Of a DNA stretch of 64,000 bases, positions 34,375 to 42,597 are shown piece by piece. Numbering within the stretch: position 1 is the first letter of the stretch; each line of letters starts with the position of its first letter. The position numbers were made by a program, and so were the translations under genes. Source of the DNA: JAQBDA01 sp963709875 (GTDB lineage Bacteria; Chloroflexota; Anaerolineae; Anaerolineales; UBA4823); contig CAVPYB010000005.1 in the NCBI GenBank assembly GCA_963709875.1, positions 186,001 to 250,000 on the forward strand, in the 5' to 3' direction. The notes below the pieces were generated by a model. That model was not told the origin of the DNA. It saw only the letters and a list, made by a program, of their open reading frames with translations, and made no database searches.

Positions 34375-34797
34375 CTATTCGCTGACGTCCTGGTTGATCA
34401 TCCACTGGATGCCAAACTTATCTACAAACATCGCAAATCGCGCTCCCCAGAACGTCTTCTCCAACGGCATGGTGACCTGCCCACCTGCCGAGAGACCCTG
34501 ATAGAGCCGGTCTGTCTCTTGGTCACTGTCGCTTTGAATGGAAACGTGATAGTTGTTGCCATTGGTGATCTTGCCCATCGACGAGGGGTTGTCACTGCCC
34601 ATCAGGTAGGTGTCTTTGCCGATGGGTAGAGAGACGTGCATGACATATTCGCTCTCGTCGGCTGGCATACCGCTGTCATCTGGCATGTCTTTGAAGCGCT
34701 GGAAGTCCTGGAATTCCCCGCCGAATACGGATTTGTAGAACTCGAATGCTTCCTCGCAGTTGCCGCCAAAGTTGAGGTACGGGTTGATACTTGCCAT
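34375..34797 (-). CDS. VOC family protein (PhnB-like)
   Basis: A 140-residue glyoxalase-fold protein of the PhnB/YjdN type: MASINPYLNFGGNCEEAFEFYKSVFGGEF at the N-terminus and KTFWGARFAMFVDKFGIQWMINQ at the C-terminus are characteristic. The family has unknown small-molecule or demethylmenaquinone-like roles. The ATG at 34797 follows AGGAGATTAACT. The gene stands alone. Confidence 0.88.
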   Translation of the reverse strand: MASINPYLNFGGNCEEAFEFYKSVFGGEFQDFQRFKDMPDDSGMPADESEYVMHVSLPIGKDTYLMGSDNPSSMGKITNGNNYHVSIQSDSDQETDRLYQGLSAGGQVTMPLEKTFWGARFAMFVDKFGIQWMINQDVSE

Positions 34798-35029
34798 AGT
34801 TAATCTCCTTTCGAATTGTAAGGTTTTCTGCGCATCGCCTGAGCGTGCACGATATTGGATAATTCTACTCTGATTATTCCATTATGTCAAACATTTGTTC
34901 TAATTCGTTTTTGGTTGGCTGGTGGAAAACCCGTCCAGGGCAACCTAGATTTCTCATCCAGCGATATACATCCATGCTGCAATCCGGTATAATTCCCAGA
35001 TACTTAAAAGGGATGGAGGAAATTAGTTC

Positions 35030-35959
35030 ATGAAAATACTAGTAACCGGCGGGGCCGGGTTTATCGGCTCGCACGTGGTGGATTTGCTAGTCGAGGCCGG
35101 GCACGACGTGGCGGTGGTGGACGACCTATCCACCGGACGCCTGTCCAACCTGAACCCCAAGGCGCGCTTTTACCAGGTCGATATCCGCAGCGATGAGATG
35201 CGGCAGGTGTTCGAAAAGGAGCGCCCGGAGGTGGTGGATCACCACGCGGCGCAGATGGATGTGCGCAAGAGCGTGGAGGACCCGATCTTCGACGCGGATG
35301 TGAATATACAAGGCTCGATCAACGTGGCGCAGTTAGCGATGGAGTTCGGTGTGCGTAAGTTCATCCACATCTCCAGCGGTGGGGCAGTGTACGGTGAGCC
35401 GGTCTACCTGCCGTGCGACGAGGACCACCCGGTGCGCCCGCTGTGCCCATATGGAGCCAGCAAGTACACCTTCGAGCTGTACCTGTATATGTTCAAGGAG
35501 CTGTATGGGCTGGACTACTCGGTGCTGCGCTACCCGAACGTGTACGGTCCGCGCCAGGACCCGCACGGGGAAGCCGGCGTGGTGGCTATCTTCATCGGGC
35601 GCATGCTGGCAGGCGAGCCGGTGACGGTCAACGGTACCGGCGAGCAGGTACGCGATTTCGTGTACGTGGGCGACTGCGCCAGAGCCAACCTGATGACCCT
35701 GGAGGGCGGCTCTGGGGGTGTGTACAACCTGGGGTTCAATATCGGTACGTCGGTCAACCAGATCTTCGACGGGCTGAAATCAGTCACCGGTTATCCGGAA
35801 GATGCCCGCCACGGACCGGCGAAAGCCGGGGAGACCTTCCGCATCTACCTGGACGCCAGCCGGGCGAAGGAAGACCTTGGCTGGGAGCCGACGGTGAGTC
35901 TGGAAGAGGGCCTGAGCCGCACGGTGGAGTATTTTAAGCAGGCTGAGGTTGAGAGATAG
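35030..35959 (+). CDS. NAD-dependent UDP-glucose 4-epimerase-like protein
   Basis: A 309-residue extended SDR: KILVTGGAGFIGSHVVDLL (Rossmann), VDDLSTGRLSNL, HHAAQMDVRKSV, and YGASKYTFELYLY with the catalytic Tyr/Lys. RYPNVYGPRQDPHGEAGVVAIF is typical of bacterial GalE-like enzymes. The second such enzyme in the window (first at 20058) is not next to glycan genes but upstream of ruvA. GGATGGAGGAAATT precedes the ATG, and a TATAAT box lies at 34988-34993. Confidence 0.88.
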   Translation: MKILVTGGAGFIGSHVVDLLVEAGHDVAVVDDLSTGRLSNLNPKARFYQVDIRSDEMRQVFEKERPEVVDHHAAQMDVRKSVEDPIFDADVNIQGSINVAQLAMEFGVRKFIHISSGGAVYGEPVYLPCDEDHPVRPLCPYGASKYTFELYLYMFKELYGLDYSVLRYPNVYGPRQDPHGEAGVVAIFIGRMLAGEPVTVNGTGEQVRDFVYVGDCARANLMTLEGGSGGVYNLGFNIGTSVNQIFDGLKSVTGYPEDARHGPAKAGETFRIYLDASRAKEDLGWEPTVSLEEGLSRTVEYFKQAEVER

Positions 35960-36015
35960 CCACTTCAGAGGCGATGCAAGCATCGACACGGAGTACACTG
36001 CGAATTAGTAAAACG

Positions 36016-36095
36016 GGACACGGATTGGATGGATGTACACGGATAAATCAATTTTAGATAATTAAAATCCGTTTATTCCATGAGAATCCGTGTCC
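36016..36095. repeat. MITE-like palindromic element upstream of ruvA
   Basis: GGACACGGATT (36016-36026) and AATCCGTGTCC (36085-36095) are exact terminal inverted repeats of an 80-base element. Its left 24 bases (from 36015) recur exactly at 36747-36770 on the other side of ruvA. No transposase is nearby. Confidence 0.65.
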
Positions 36096-36148
36096 AATAA
36101 AAACTCTGTGATCTGTGAACTCTGAGGTGCAATAACAAGGAGTGGGGC

Positions 36149-36727
36149 GTGATAGCTTCGATCAGCGGCAGGGTGCAGGAGACCGGCAGCGACAGCCTGG
36201 TGGTGGAGGTGGGCGGAGTCGGGCTGCTGGTGTACGTGCCTGCCGAGTTGAGCGCCGGGCTGCGTTCTGGGGAGAGCGTCTCGCTGCACACCTACCTGGT
36301 GGTGCGCGAGGACCTGCTCAGCCTGTACGGCTTCGATAGCAAAGAAGGGCGCGATTTCTTTGTCATCCTGCTGGGAGTTAACGGCGTCGGGCCGCGCCTG
36401 GCGCTGGCGATCCTGTCCACCCTGAGCACGGATGCCATCCGGCGGGCGGTATTCCACGAGCAGGACGAGGTCTTTGCCCGGGTGCCCGGCGTGGGAAAGA
36501 AGACCGCCCAGAAGATCTTGCTGCACCTGCAGGATCGCATCCCTGCGGAGGCCGGGCTGGAGCCGCTGGGACGCATCAGCGACGTGGACGAGCAGGTGTT
36601 GGGTGCGCTGACCGCGCTGGGCTACAGCGTGGTGGAGGCGCAGGCTGCCCTGCAGACCATCCCCGCGAATACCGAGCAGGATGTAGAGGAGCGATTGCGC
36701 GTAGCCTTGCAGTATTTTGCCAGTTAG
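36149..36727 (+). CDS. ruvA: Holliday junction DNA helicase subunit RuvA
   Basis: A 192-residue protein of normal RuvA length, starting at GTG 36149 with AAGGAG upstream. The N-terminal OB fold reads MIASISGRVQETGSDSLVV. The HhH region around VNGVGPRLALAILSTLS and VPGVGKKTAQKILLHLQDRI, and the C-terminal domain III (LGALTALGYSVVEAQAAL), follow. RuvA binds four-way junctions as a tetramer and loads the RuvB motor. ruvB and ruvC are not adjacent. It is flanked by copies of the GGACACGGATT repeat. Confidence 0.95.
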   Translation: MIASISGRVQETGSDSLVVEVGGVGLLVYVPAELSAGLRSGESVSLHTYLVVREDLLSLYGFDSKEGRDFFVILLGVNGVGPRLALAILSTLSTDAIRRAVFHEQDEVFARVPGVGKKTAQKILLHLQDRIPAEAGLEPLGRISDVDEQVLGALTALGYSVVEAQAALQTIPANTEQDVEERLRVALQYFAS

Positions 36728-36746
36728 CTCACCACAGAGTATTTAT

Positions 36747-36770
36747 GGGACACGGATTGGATGGATGTAC
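36747..36770. repeat. Partial copy of the 36016 element
   Basis: Exact 24-base repeat of 36015-36038, between ruvA and proC, without the other terminal repeat. Confidence 0.6.
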
Positions 36771-36805
36771 TTTGTGATCTCTGTGGTGGAGAGTAGGAGG
36801 AGAGC

Positions 36806-37654
36806 GTGTTTGATGGCAAGAAAATAGCCTTTATTGGACCGGGAGTGATGGCTGAGGCGATGATCGCCGGGCTGATCCGCCAGAAGGTGGCCTCCCCCGG
36901 TGCGATGACCGCTGCCGGCCCGACCGAGGAGCGGCTTGCCTATCTGCGCGAGAAATACGGCATCAGCAGCACCCCGGTCAACGCCGATGCGGCAAGGCAG
37001 GCGGATGTTGTCGTGCTCTCGGTCAAACCGCAGCGATTGGAGAAGGTGGTTACCGGCATGCACGGCGCGATACAGCCGGAGGCGTTGGTGCTCTCGATTG
37101 TTGCCGGCGCGGCCATCGACCAGATGCAAGCCGGGTTGGGGCATGATAAGATCGTACGCTCTATGCCCAACACACCCGCGCAGATCGGCGAGGGCATCAC
37201 CGTCTGGACGGCGGCGGAGACGGTGACCGAAGAGCAGCACGAGATGGCGCGCCAGATCCTTAAGGCTTTGGGAGAAGAGATCTATGTGGAGGACGAGAGC
37301 TACCTGAACATGGCGACCGCCCTCTCCGGGACGGGACCGGCGTATGTGTTCATGTTCATGGAGGCTATGGTGGACGCTGGGGTGCACCTGGGCTTCCCAC
37401 GCCGCATCGCCGAACAGCTCGTGGCTCAGACCGTGCGTGGCTCGGTGGACTTCTACCGCACCAACGAGGAGCATATCCACCTGGCGCGCCTGCGCAACCA
37501 GGTCACCTCGCCGGGCGGCACTTCCGCTGCCGCACTGTACTACCTGGAGAAAGCCGGCTTCCGCACGGCGATCTCGAGGGCGATCTGGGCGGCGTTCGAG
37601 CGCTCGCGCGAGCTGGGTAAGGGCGGGCGCAGTCACGCGCCGGAGAATGATTGA
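36806..37654 (+). CDS. proC: Pyrroline-5-carboxylate reductase
   Basis: A 282-residue protein from GTG 36806 (AGGAGGAGA upstream), standard length for ProC. The Rossmann start KKIAFIGPGVMAEAMIAGLI, the middle VLSIVAGAAIDQMQAGL and the C-terminal DEAVTSPGGTSAAAL-type NQVTSPGGTSAAALYYLEKAGFRTAI are diagnostic. It reduces pyrroline-5-carboxylate to proline with NAD(P)H. The gene is not part of a proline operon here. Confidence 0.93.
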   Translation: MFDGKKIAFIGPGVMAEAMIAGLIRQKVASPGAMTAAGPTEERLAYLREKYGISSTPVNADAARQADVVVLSVKPQRLEKVVTGMHGAIQPEALVLSIVAGAAIDQMQAGLGHDKIVRSMPNTPAQIGEGITVWTAAETVTEEQHEMARQILKALGEEIYVEDESYLNMATALSGTGPAYVFMFMEAMVDAGVHLGFPRRIAEQLVAQTVRGSVDFYRTNEEHIHLARLRNQVTSPGGTSAAALYYLEKAGFRTAISRAIWAAFERSRELGKGGRSHAPEND

Positions 37655-37745
37655 GGGGGAATAGGAAATTGGAATTAGGGATTAGGCAATCAGGCAACAA
37701 GGAGATCAGGCAACTAGGTGATCAGGGCAGCAGGGGAACTGGAAT
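37655..37745. repeat. Degenerate GGCAATCAGG tract
   Basis: Quasi-repeats of GAATTAGGGATTAGGCAATCAGGCAACAAGG-like units (short unit GGCAAYNAGG) directly after proC. It is part of the G/A-rich tract class listed at 25419. Confidence 0.5.
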
Positions 37746-37850
37746 AGGGGAGGTGGAGGCAGGCAGCGCCTTCCGATTAGAGTACACCAGCGACAGCAGG
37801 AACTGAAGCTGGTCCTACGTGGACAATTCTTCCATCACTCTATAATCAAT

Positions 37851-38034
37851 AAAAAGACCTCCAGCCGGTGAGAGACCAGCGGGAGGAAGATACGCTCAAC
37901 GGCGACGGGAAGCCGGCTTCTATGTTCACATCCAAACGGGAACAGCGGCTGTGGTGCTTGCGTGGGTGCGGCGGCGGACCAGCACCGGTTGAAACCGGCG
38001 CCTGTTATTTGCAGAACCCGTAAAAAACGGGTTT
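37851..38034 (+). ncRNA. Candidate structured small RNA
   Basis: A TATAAT box at 37841-37846 with TGGACA at 37820-37825 precedes about 185 bases with no ORF. Hairpins are CCTCC (37858-37862) with GGAGG (37882-37886) enclosing GGT/ACC, CCGG-TTGAAA-CCGG near 37985-38000, and AACCCGT (38015-38021) with ACGGGTT (38027-38033). The 5' GACC could pair with the 3' GGTC. No known RNA family was recognised. The last hairpin could also terminate the minus-strand gene ending at 38037. Confidence 0.35.
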
Positions 38035-38036
38035 GG

Positions 38037-38852
38037 TCAGCGGGTATACCTGCTTAGAGCGGGTTCCTGGTGGGAAAGATCATTGAGACCGCTGCCGGAC
38101 TCAACCAACTCCTTGAAGCGCTGGACAAAGCGGGCCAGCGGAGCGCCGTCGATCACATCGTGGTCCGCGCAGATGGTCAGGCTGAGCAGCTCACGGATGA
38201 GGATGCTGCCGTCCATTACGGCAGGTTTTTCGGCGATGCCGCCCAGCGTGAGCTGCAGGGTATAGTCGCTGATGGGAATGCCCCATCCGGCACCTTTACC
38301 GAACATACCCACTGCGGTTACGCCTACAGTGCCGCTGAGGCGCTTGCGCCAGTGCGGGTTGGAGCCGATTAAGCGCCAGAACGCCCGCCCGATGAAATTC
38401 GGCAGGTATCCATACCAGCTCAGGCGCGATTTCTCACGCACCTGGCCCTTCTGAGCAGCGCGTATCTCCTGGTGGATCTGCAGCACCGGCTTTGTGTTGG
38501 CAGCCCGTACGATGTACGGCACGCCGATCAGCCGCCCGCCAACCTGCTGCTCTACCATCGTTGAGATATCCACTTCCTCGAATAAGACCAGCCGGCTGCG
38601 TCCTTGCCGGTAGGCGTGCAGGAACAGGTCCTCTCCCACCACCTGACCCAGGCAGTGGATGATGAAGGCAGTGAATGAGATCGTCTCGCCGGTCTGCTCT
38701 TTATACTGGTGGATGATCTGGCGCGACAGGGTGACGTCCAGCTCGACCAGGGCGAAGACGACGTGCTTGTGGCGCGCCACGCTGAGGTAATCGACAACCG
38801 GCTGGCGCGATTTGGGGTAAGGTACCTGGCGGTGTGCTTCTTGGGGCGGCAT
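38037..38852 (-). CDS. Stand-alone 2-oxoacid dehydrogenase E2-type acyltransferase domain
   Basis: A 271-residue protein consisting only of the E2 catalytic fold: FALVELDVTLSRQIIHQYKE, the middle and the C-terminal LLSLTICADHDVIDGAPLARFVQRF with the His-x3-Asp active-site motif (HDVIDG). There is no lipoyl or E1-binding domain. It may acylate a different carrier, for example in lipid or secondary metabolism. It is probably in one transcript with the upstream DinB gene (14-base gap). Confidence 0.8.
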   Translation of the reverse strand: MPPQEAHRQVPYPKSRQPVVDYLSVARHKHVVFALVELDVTLSRQIIHQYKEQTGETISFTAFIIHCLGQVVGEDLFLHAYRQGRSRLVLFEEVDISTMVEQQVGGRLIGVPYIVRAANTKPVLQIHQEIRAAQKGQVREKSRLSWYGYLPNFIGRAFWRLIGSNPHWRKRLSGTVGVTAVGMFGKGAGWGIPISDYTLQLTLGGIAEKPAVMDGSILIRELLSLTICADHDVIDGAPLARFVQRFKELVESGSGLNDLSHQEPALSRYTR

Positions 38853-38866
38853 ATTGCAGGCTGTTC

Positions 38867-39377
38867 CTATGCGTCTGGTTTCGTATAGCTGTATTCACCG
38901 AACGTGCCGACGAACTGCGGCAGGTCCCGGTGACCGAGTAATTGGCGGATGGCGTGGGCTTCGCCGGTATGGAACCAGTAATGGTAGGTGTTGCGCAGCA
39001 GCAGGGTGGCAATGTTCTCCTGCACGGGCTTGCTATTGCGCTCGAAGTAGTCGGACAGCCGCTCTTCCGTCAGATCCAGCAGGAACTCATCCGCAGACGC
39101 GGGTGATGGTCTGCCAGGCCTCCCACATCTCTGCCAGGGGCGGGGTGGTGGCAGGCTTGCCGGTGCCGACCAGATTGTACAGGCCTGGGACGACGACCTC
39201 CTCCTTGGCCAGGAAGAGCCAGTAGGTCTGCTCCTGGTTGGCCATATGCCCGACCATCCAGGAGATGCTGTTAGCCGGTTCAAGGCGGTGGATGGCGTCT
39301 TCTGCAGGCAAGCCTTCCAGACAGCGCTGGAATTCACTGCGGGCGAAATGAAGCTGGGTGACAAGGTGAAGGGGCAT
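38867..39377 (-). CDS. DinB family protein, frameshifted in the middle
   Basis: The N-terminal part from ATG 39377 (MPLHLVTQLHFARSEFQRCL) ends at a TGA near 39087 in frame one. The remainder (ADEFLLDLTEERLSDYFERN, LLRNTYHYWFHTGEAHAIRQLLGH) continues in another frame to 38867. The join lies near 39100, where TTACCCGCGTCTGC appears to lack a CG or hold one extra base. The full protein would be about 170 residues with DinB helices. Likely an indel; probably functional if corrected. Confidence 0.75.
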
Positions 39378-39394
39378 GAAGTTCTCCTAGATAG

Positions 39395-40636
39395 TCATTG
39401 ATACTTGCGTTTTTCGTACCAACCGGTGCGCACGCTACCTGGGGCGTCGAAGTCCGGTACATAGGGCTTGATGTCCAGCAGCGGGGTGCCATCCAGAACA
39501 TCTGCACCATGGATGTGCAGGATATTTCCGTGGCGCGATTCTAGTCCCACGACTGACATTCCGATCTGGTTGGGTCGGGCGGGGTAGCGGGTGGCGAACA
39601 GGCCGCGCGGCCGGTCATCCAGGAAGGGCTTGACCTGCAAGTCGAAGCCGCTAGAGCGATGGAAGCTGTACAGCAGGATCAGGTGCGAGAAGCCTTCCAC
39701 ATCCTGCAAGCCTGCAGCATACTCTGGGAAGACCTCTACCTGACCGGCTGCCGTGGACCGTGCAGCCTGGATGGGGACCTCGTCTCCCTCATGGTAAGGG
39801 GAATGGATAACGCCGATCGCCTGAATGGGGTGGGGGCTGTTATCCTGCACGGCGAGTGTTGGGTCACCCTGGCTCTCAGCAGAGAAATTGAAACCGCATT
39901 TGCGCAGCGCAGCCTGGATGCTCTGCGGCGAGCGCTGCCAGAGGCCCAGCTTGCGGGAGATATGCTCGCTCCAGGAGTAGTTTTCGAAGGTTAGGCTTTC
40001 CTCCCGGTTGCCGTCCAGCGGGATGATGTAGTTCGCCTTGCGGTAGTAATCCTGTGCCAGATAGCCCTCATCCATCTCTCGCATGGCGTCCTGGATCATA
40101 TCAGGCGTGAGCTGCGGGTATTCGTCCTCGAACAAGCAGAATTCCAGCGGGTAGCGCGGGCGGACGGGCGGGTTTGAAGCCGGGTAGCCCATGCCCAGAC
40201 CGACCAAGGGGAAGACGCGTGCGGGCAGCTTGAACTGCCGGATGATCTCTTCGGCGTAATACGGCACCGCACCGCGGAAGCAGCTCGCCAACCCCAGGCT
40301 CTCGGCGGCGGTGACCATATTCTCAGCCATCAAGGCAGCGTCCTGTATGCCCATCAGCAGTAGTGACAGGTCGTTGGAGGCCATCTCCCAGCCGCGCTGT
40401 TCCATAATGCGCTCGAAACGGTGTGAATCGACGCACAGGATGAAATACAGCGGCGCATTCCAAGGATTGTTTTCGACATCCCGGGAGAGCAGCAGGCTGC
40501 CGAGCTGGTAGGCGAAGGGTGCCTGCTGCCCGGCGCGCACGATGGTCTCGACGACATCCGGGTCAGGCGGTTCAGACTTGAAAGAGCGGATGGACTTGCG
40601 GTTGAGCAGGGTATCAATGACGGGATTGTGGATCAT
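39395..40636 (-). CDS. Nitroreductase-TrmO/TsaA-type fusion protein
   Basis: A 413-residue protein from ATG 40636. Residues 1-240 are a nitroreductase-fold FMN domain (LLNRKSIRSFKSEPPDPDVV, FPLVGLGMGYPASNPPVRPR). From about 275 (PIQAIGVIHSPYHEGDEVP) it changes to a TsaA/TrmO-like domain (VEGFSHLILLYSFHRS, RPRGLFATRYPARPNQIGMSVV), the SAM-dependent methylation fold acting on tRNA t6A37. Separate domains are common, but this pairing is unusual. It suggests coupling of a flavin reduction to a methylation, or simple fusion. Confidence 0.85.
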   Translation of the reverse strand: MIHNPVIDTLLNRKSIRSFKSEPPDPDVVETIVRAGQQAPFAYQLGSLLLSRDVENNPWNAPLYFILCVDSHRFERIMEQRGWEMASNDLSLLLMGIQDAALMAENMVTAAESLGLASCFRGAVPYYAEEIIRQFKLPARVFPLVGLGMGYPASNPPVRPRYPLEFCLFEDEYPQLTPDMIQDAMREMDEGYLAQDYYRKANYIIPLDGNREESLTFENYSWSEHISRKLGLWQRSPQSIQAALRKCGFNFSAESQGDPTLAVQDNSPHPIQAIGVIHSPYHEGDEVPIQAARSTAAGQVEVFPEYAAGLQDVEGFSHLILLYSFHRSSGFDLQVKPFLDDRPRGLFATRYPARPNQIGMSVVGLESRHGNILHIHGADVLDGTPLLDIKPYVPDFDAPGSVRTGWYEKRKYQ

Positions 40637-40759
40637 ATTGATTTCCAAGGTGATTGGTGAAACAGGCAATCAGGTAATTAGGTGAGAAGGCAAGAAGGTG
40701 AACAGGGTTAATGGGAATAAGGCAGCCAGATTCCTGGGTTACATCAGCGGTTGAAATCC

Positions 40760-41233
40760 TCAAAGATATAGCTTCAAACCTTCATGGGAAGCAGTGAAGC
40801 CGAGACCCAGGTAGAAGCCCAATGCTTCGGGGCGCTGTTTGTTGGTGGTGAGCTGCACGATGCGGCAGCTACGCTGGCGGGCGCGCTCGATCGCCCATTC
40901 GAACACCAGCTTCCCGATGCCCTGCCCGCGCAGGCTGCGGTCGATGCGCACGCCTTCGATCTGCGCCCGACGGCTTCCCTGGAAGGTGAGCGAGGGGAGA
41001 TAGGTGAGCTGCAAGGTGCCAATGACGCGCTCATCCAGCTCGACCACCACCAGCTCGTTATTGGGGTCGGCTTCGATCTCGGTGAAGGCACGGGAATAAG
41101 AATCAAAATCGGCCGGAACGAACGCTTCGCGCTGGCTGCCCAGCGGGTCGTCGGCTAACAGGCGGACGATTGCCGGGAGGTCCTCCTGTACGGCGATTCG
41201 GATGCCGATATCCCGCTCTGTACTGGTCTCCAT
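40760..41233 (-). CDS. GNAT N-acetyltransferase
   Basis: A 157-residue GNAT protein. The acetyl-CoA loop region reads VRIDRSLRGQGIGKLVFEWAIERAR (R-G-Q-G-I-G), with the following strand CRIVQLTTNKQRPEALGFYLGLGF. The substrate is unknown. ATG 41233 with GTTAACC-weak site. It stands alone between the nitroreductase fusion and the rpsU locus. Confidence 0.88.
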   Translation of the reverse strand: METSTERDIGIRIAVQEDLPAIVRLLADDPLGSQREAFVPADFDSYSRAFTEIEADPNNELVVVELDERVIGTLQLTYLPSLTFQGSRRAQIEGVRIDRSLRGQGIGKLVFEWAIERARQRSCRIVQLTTNKQRPEALGFYLGLGFTASHEGLKLYL

Positions 41234-41390
41234 GAACGTCGGTTAACTCCGCCATCCATTATAAGCGAGACTGCTCTCCCCCAAGTGCGTATGACCTATT
41301 TAATTGACGTGAGGTCGGGATAAGGAATAAGAGGCGGAATTATGTTGGTGATTAGGGCGACTTCTCTACCCTAAACACCAACAACATCTC

Positions 41391-41906
41391 TTATCCATCA
41401 ACTACTACCTTTGCCTTGCTGGTCTCTATGTAGGAATGTAGCTGGATGCGCAGTTTCGCGATCTCCTCATCGACGATGGTAGCCCACTCGCGCAGAAGGC
41501 GCTCTTCGAAGTATGCCAGAGCATCATCCTCGGTTTGATTGAGCTTCCGAATCACTCGCTGTGAGGAGAGATCACGGTAGAGATTGCTGGTCGATAGCAT
41601 ATCGGCATTTGAGCGCACTTCATCGATCCGGCTCTTCCAATATTTCCTGTCCGTATCCATTGTGCTGGCTTTTCTACGCAAATTCTTGATGACCCGGTGG
41701 ATGATATCCTCTGAGGCAACCGGACGGATTCTGGGATTTTCATTCTCGGTTACAGGAAACCAGTATGTGCTGTCCTTGGTATTCACTTTGAAACACTGCT
41801 TTGATTCACCCTGGATGGGTCTGGTTTCAATCCTGCGTATCTGACCAACCCCATAAAAAGAATGTACAACCCAATCATCAATTGAATAGGATAAATTTGC
41901 TTCCAT
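41391..41906 (-). CDS. CarD-like transcriptional regulator
   Basis: A 171-residue protein whose N-terminal domain (IDDWVVHSFYGVGQIRRIE, STYWFPVTENENPRIRPV) is the CarD/TRCF RNA-polymerase-interaction Tudor-like fold. The C-terminal half is helical and may bind DNA or another subunit. It lies 14 bases downstream of rpsU and probably shares its transcript. CarD proteins modulate ribosomal and stress promoters through RNA polymerase beta; here the pairing with rpsU suggests a link to translation control. Confidence 0.78.
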   Translation of the reverse strand: MEANLSYSIDDWVVHSFYGVGQIRRIETRPIQGESKQCFKVNTKDSTYWFPVTENENPRIRPVASEDIIHRVIKNLRRKASTMDTDRKYWKSRIDEVRSNADMLSTSNLYRDLSSQRVIRKLNQTEDDALAYFEERLLREWATIVDEEIAKLRIQLHSYIETSKAKVVVDG

Positions 41907-41920
41907 GCGCTTCCCTTTCG

Positions 41921-42127
41921 TTATCGATAATTGTTGCTGTTATCACGTTTGCGGCGGTTCTGTCTGCGGATAGCTTTCTTCTTGGCTATACGGCGCAGCT
42001 CACTCTTAGAAACAAACCACCGCTTCTGGCGTACAGCGGTCAGCCTACCACTCCTGGTCACCTTTTTTCTAAACCGACTCAGGAGCTGCTGGGGGGATTC
42101 GTTATTACGTAATCTAACTGTCGTCAA
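41921..42127 (-). CDS. rpsU: Ribosomal protein bS21
   Basis: The TTG at 42127 is chosen because AAAGGAGA lies 8 bases upstream, and it gives a 68-residue protein starting TTVRLRNNESPQQLLSRFRK. This is the expected bS21 start; the longer frame (42169) has no comparable site. The basic C-terminus (KKKAIRRQNRRKRDNSNNYR) is normal. It is cotranscribed with the CarD-like gene. Confidence 0.85.
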   Translation of the reverse strand: MTTVRLRNNESPQQLLSRFRKKVTRSGRLTAVRQKRWFVSKSELRRIAKKKAIRRQNRRKRDNSNNYR

Positions 42128-42490
42128 AAGCCTTGTCTCCTTTCTGAAATTGAGTATCATTAAATACATCCCAGCATGGTATTCAGGGGATGTATCTCTC
42201 GAAATTCAAATGGTTATGGAAAACTCGGGAATAAAAAAATTTCCAGATTTCCATAAGCCTGGCTTTACCCCCATTTGGTCGTTAATAACAGACCAATTTA
42301 TCGAAGATTAGATGTAAACCTCACATATACCCAGGCTATATATACTGCGAGGCACAGCTTTATTATAACACATTTGTTCTTTAATGGTTATAATCTGCAG
42401 AGATTAATCTTCACTCGGGAAGCAATCCCGTTGACGATAGTCACACAGCCGATCTATAATTTAAGAGTTACGCACTTGAAGGTGAAATTT

Positions 42491-42527
42491 GGGGTGTTCG
42501 GGCGGGCTGCGCCTGCCCGAACACCCC
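42491..42527. repeat. Variable-core hairpin element A
   Basis: GGGGTGTTCGGGCGGGC (42491-42507) pairs with GCCTGCCCGAACACCCC (42511-42527) through 17 pairs (one G-U) around TGC. TTACGCA occurs 16 bases outside the left arm (42468-42474). It is the main content of the 42128-42597 gap besides AT-rich sequence. Related hairpins are at 58648, 59800 and 60700. Confidence 0.65.
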
Positions 42528-42597
42528 ATCCTCTCCCCAACTGGGTAAGTTCTAAATTTAATTGGCTCAACGGATTACGCGTCTGGCGGAGGATCGC

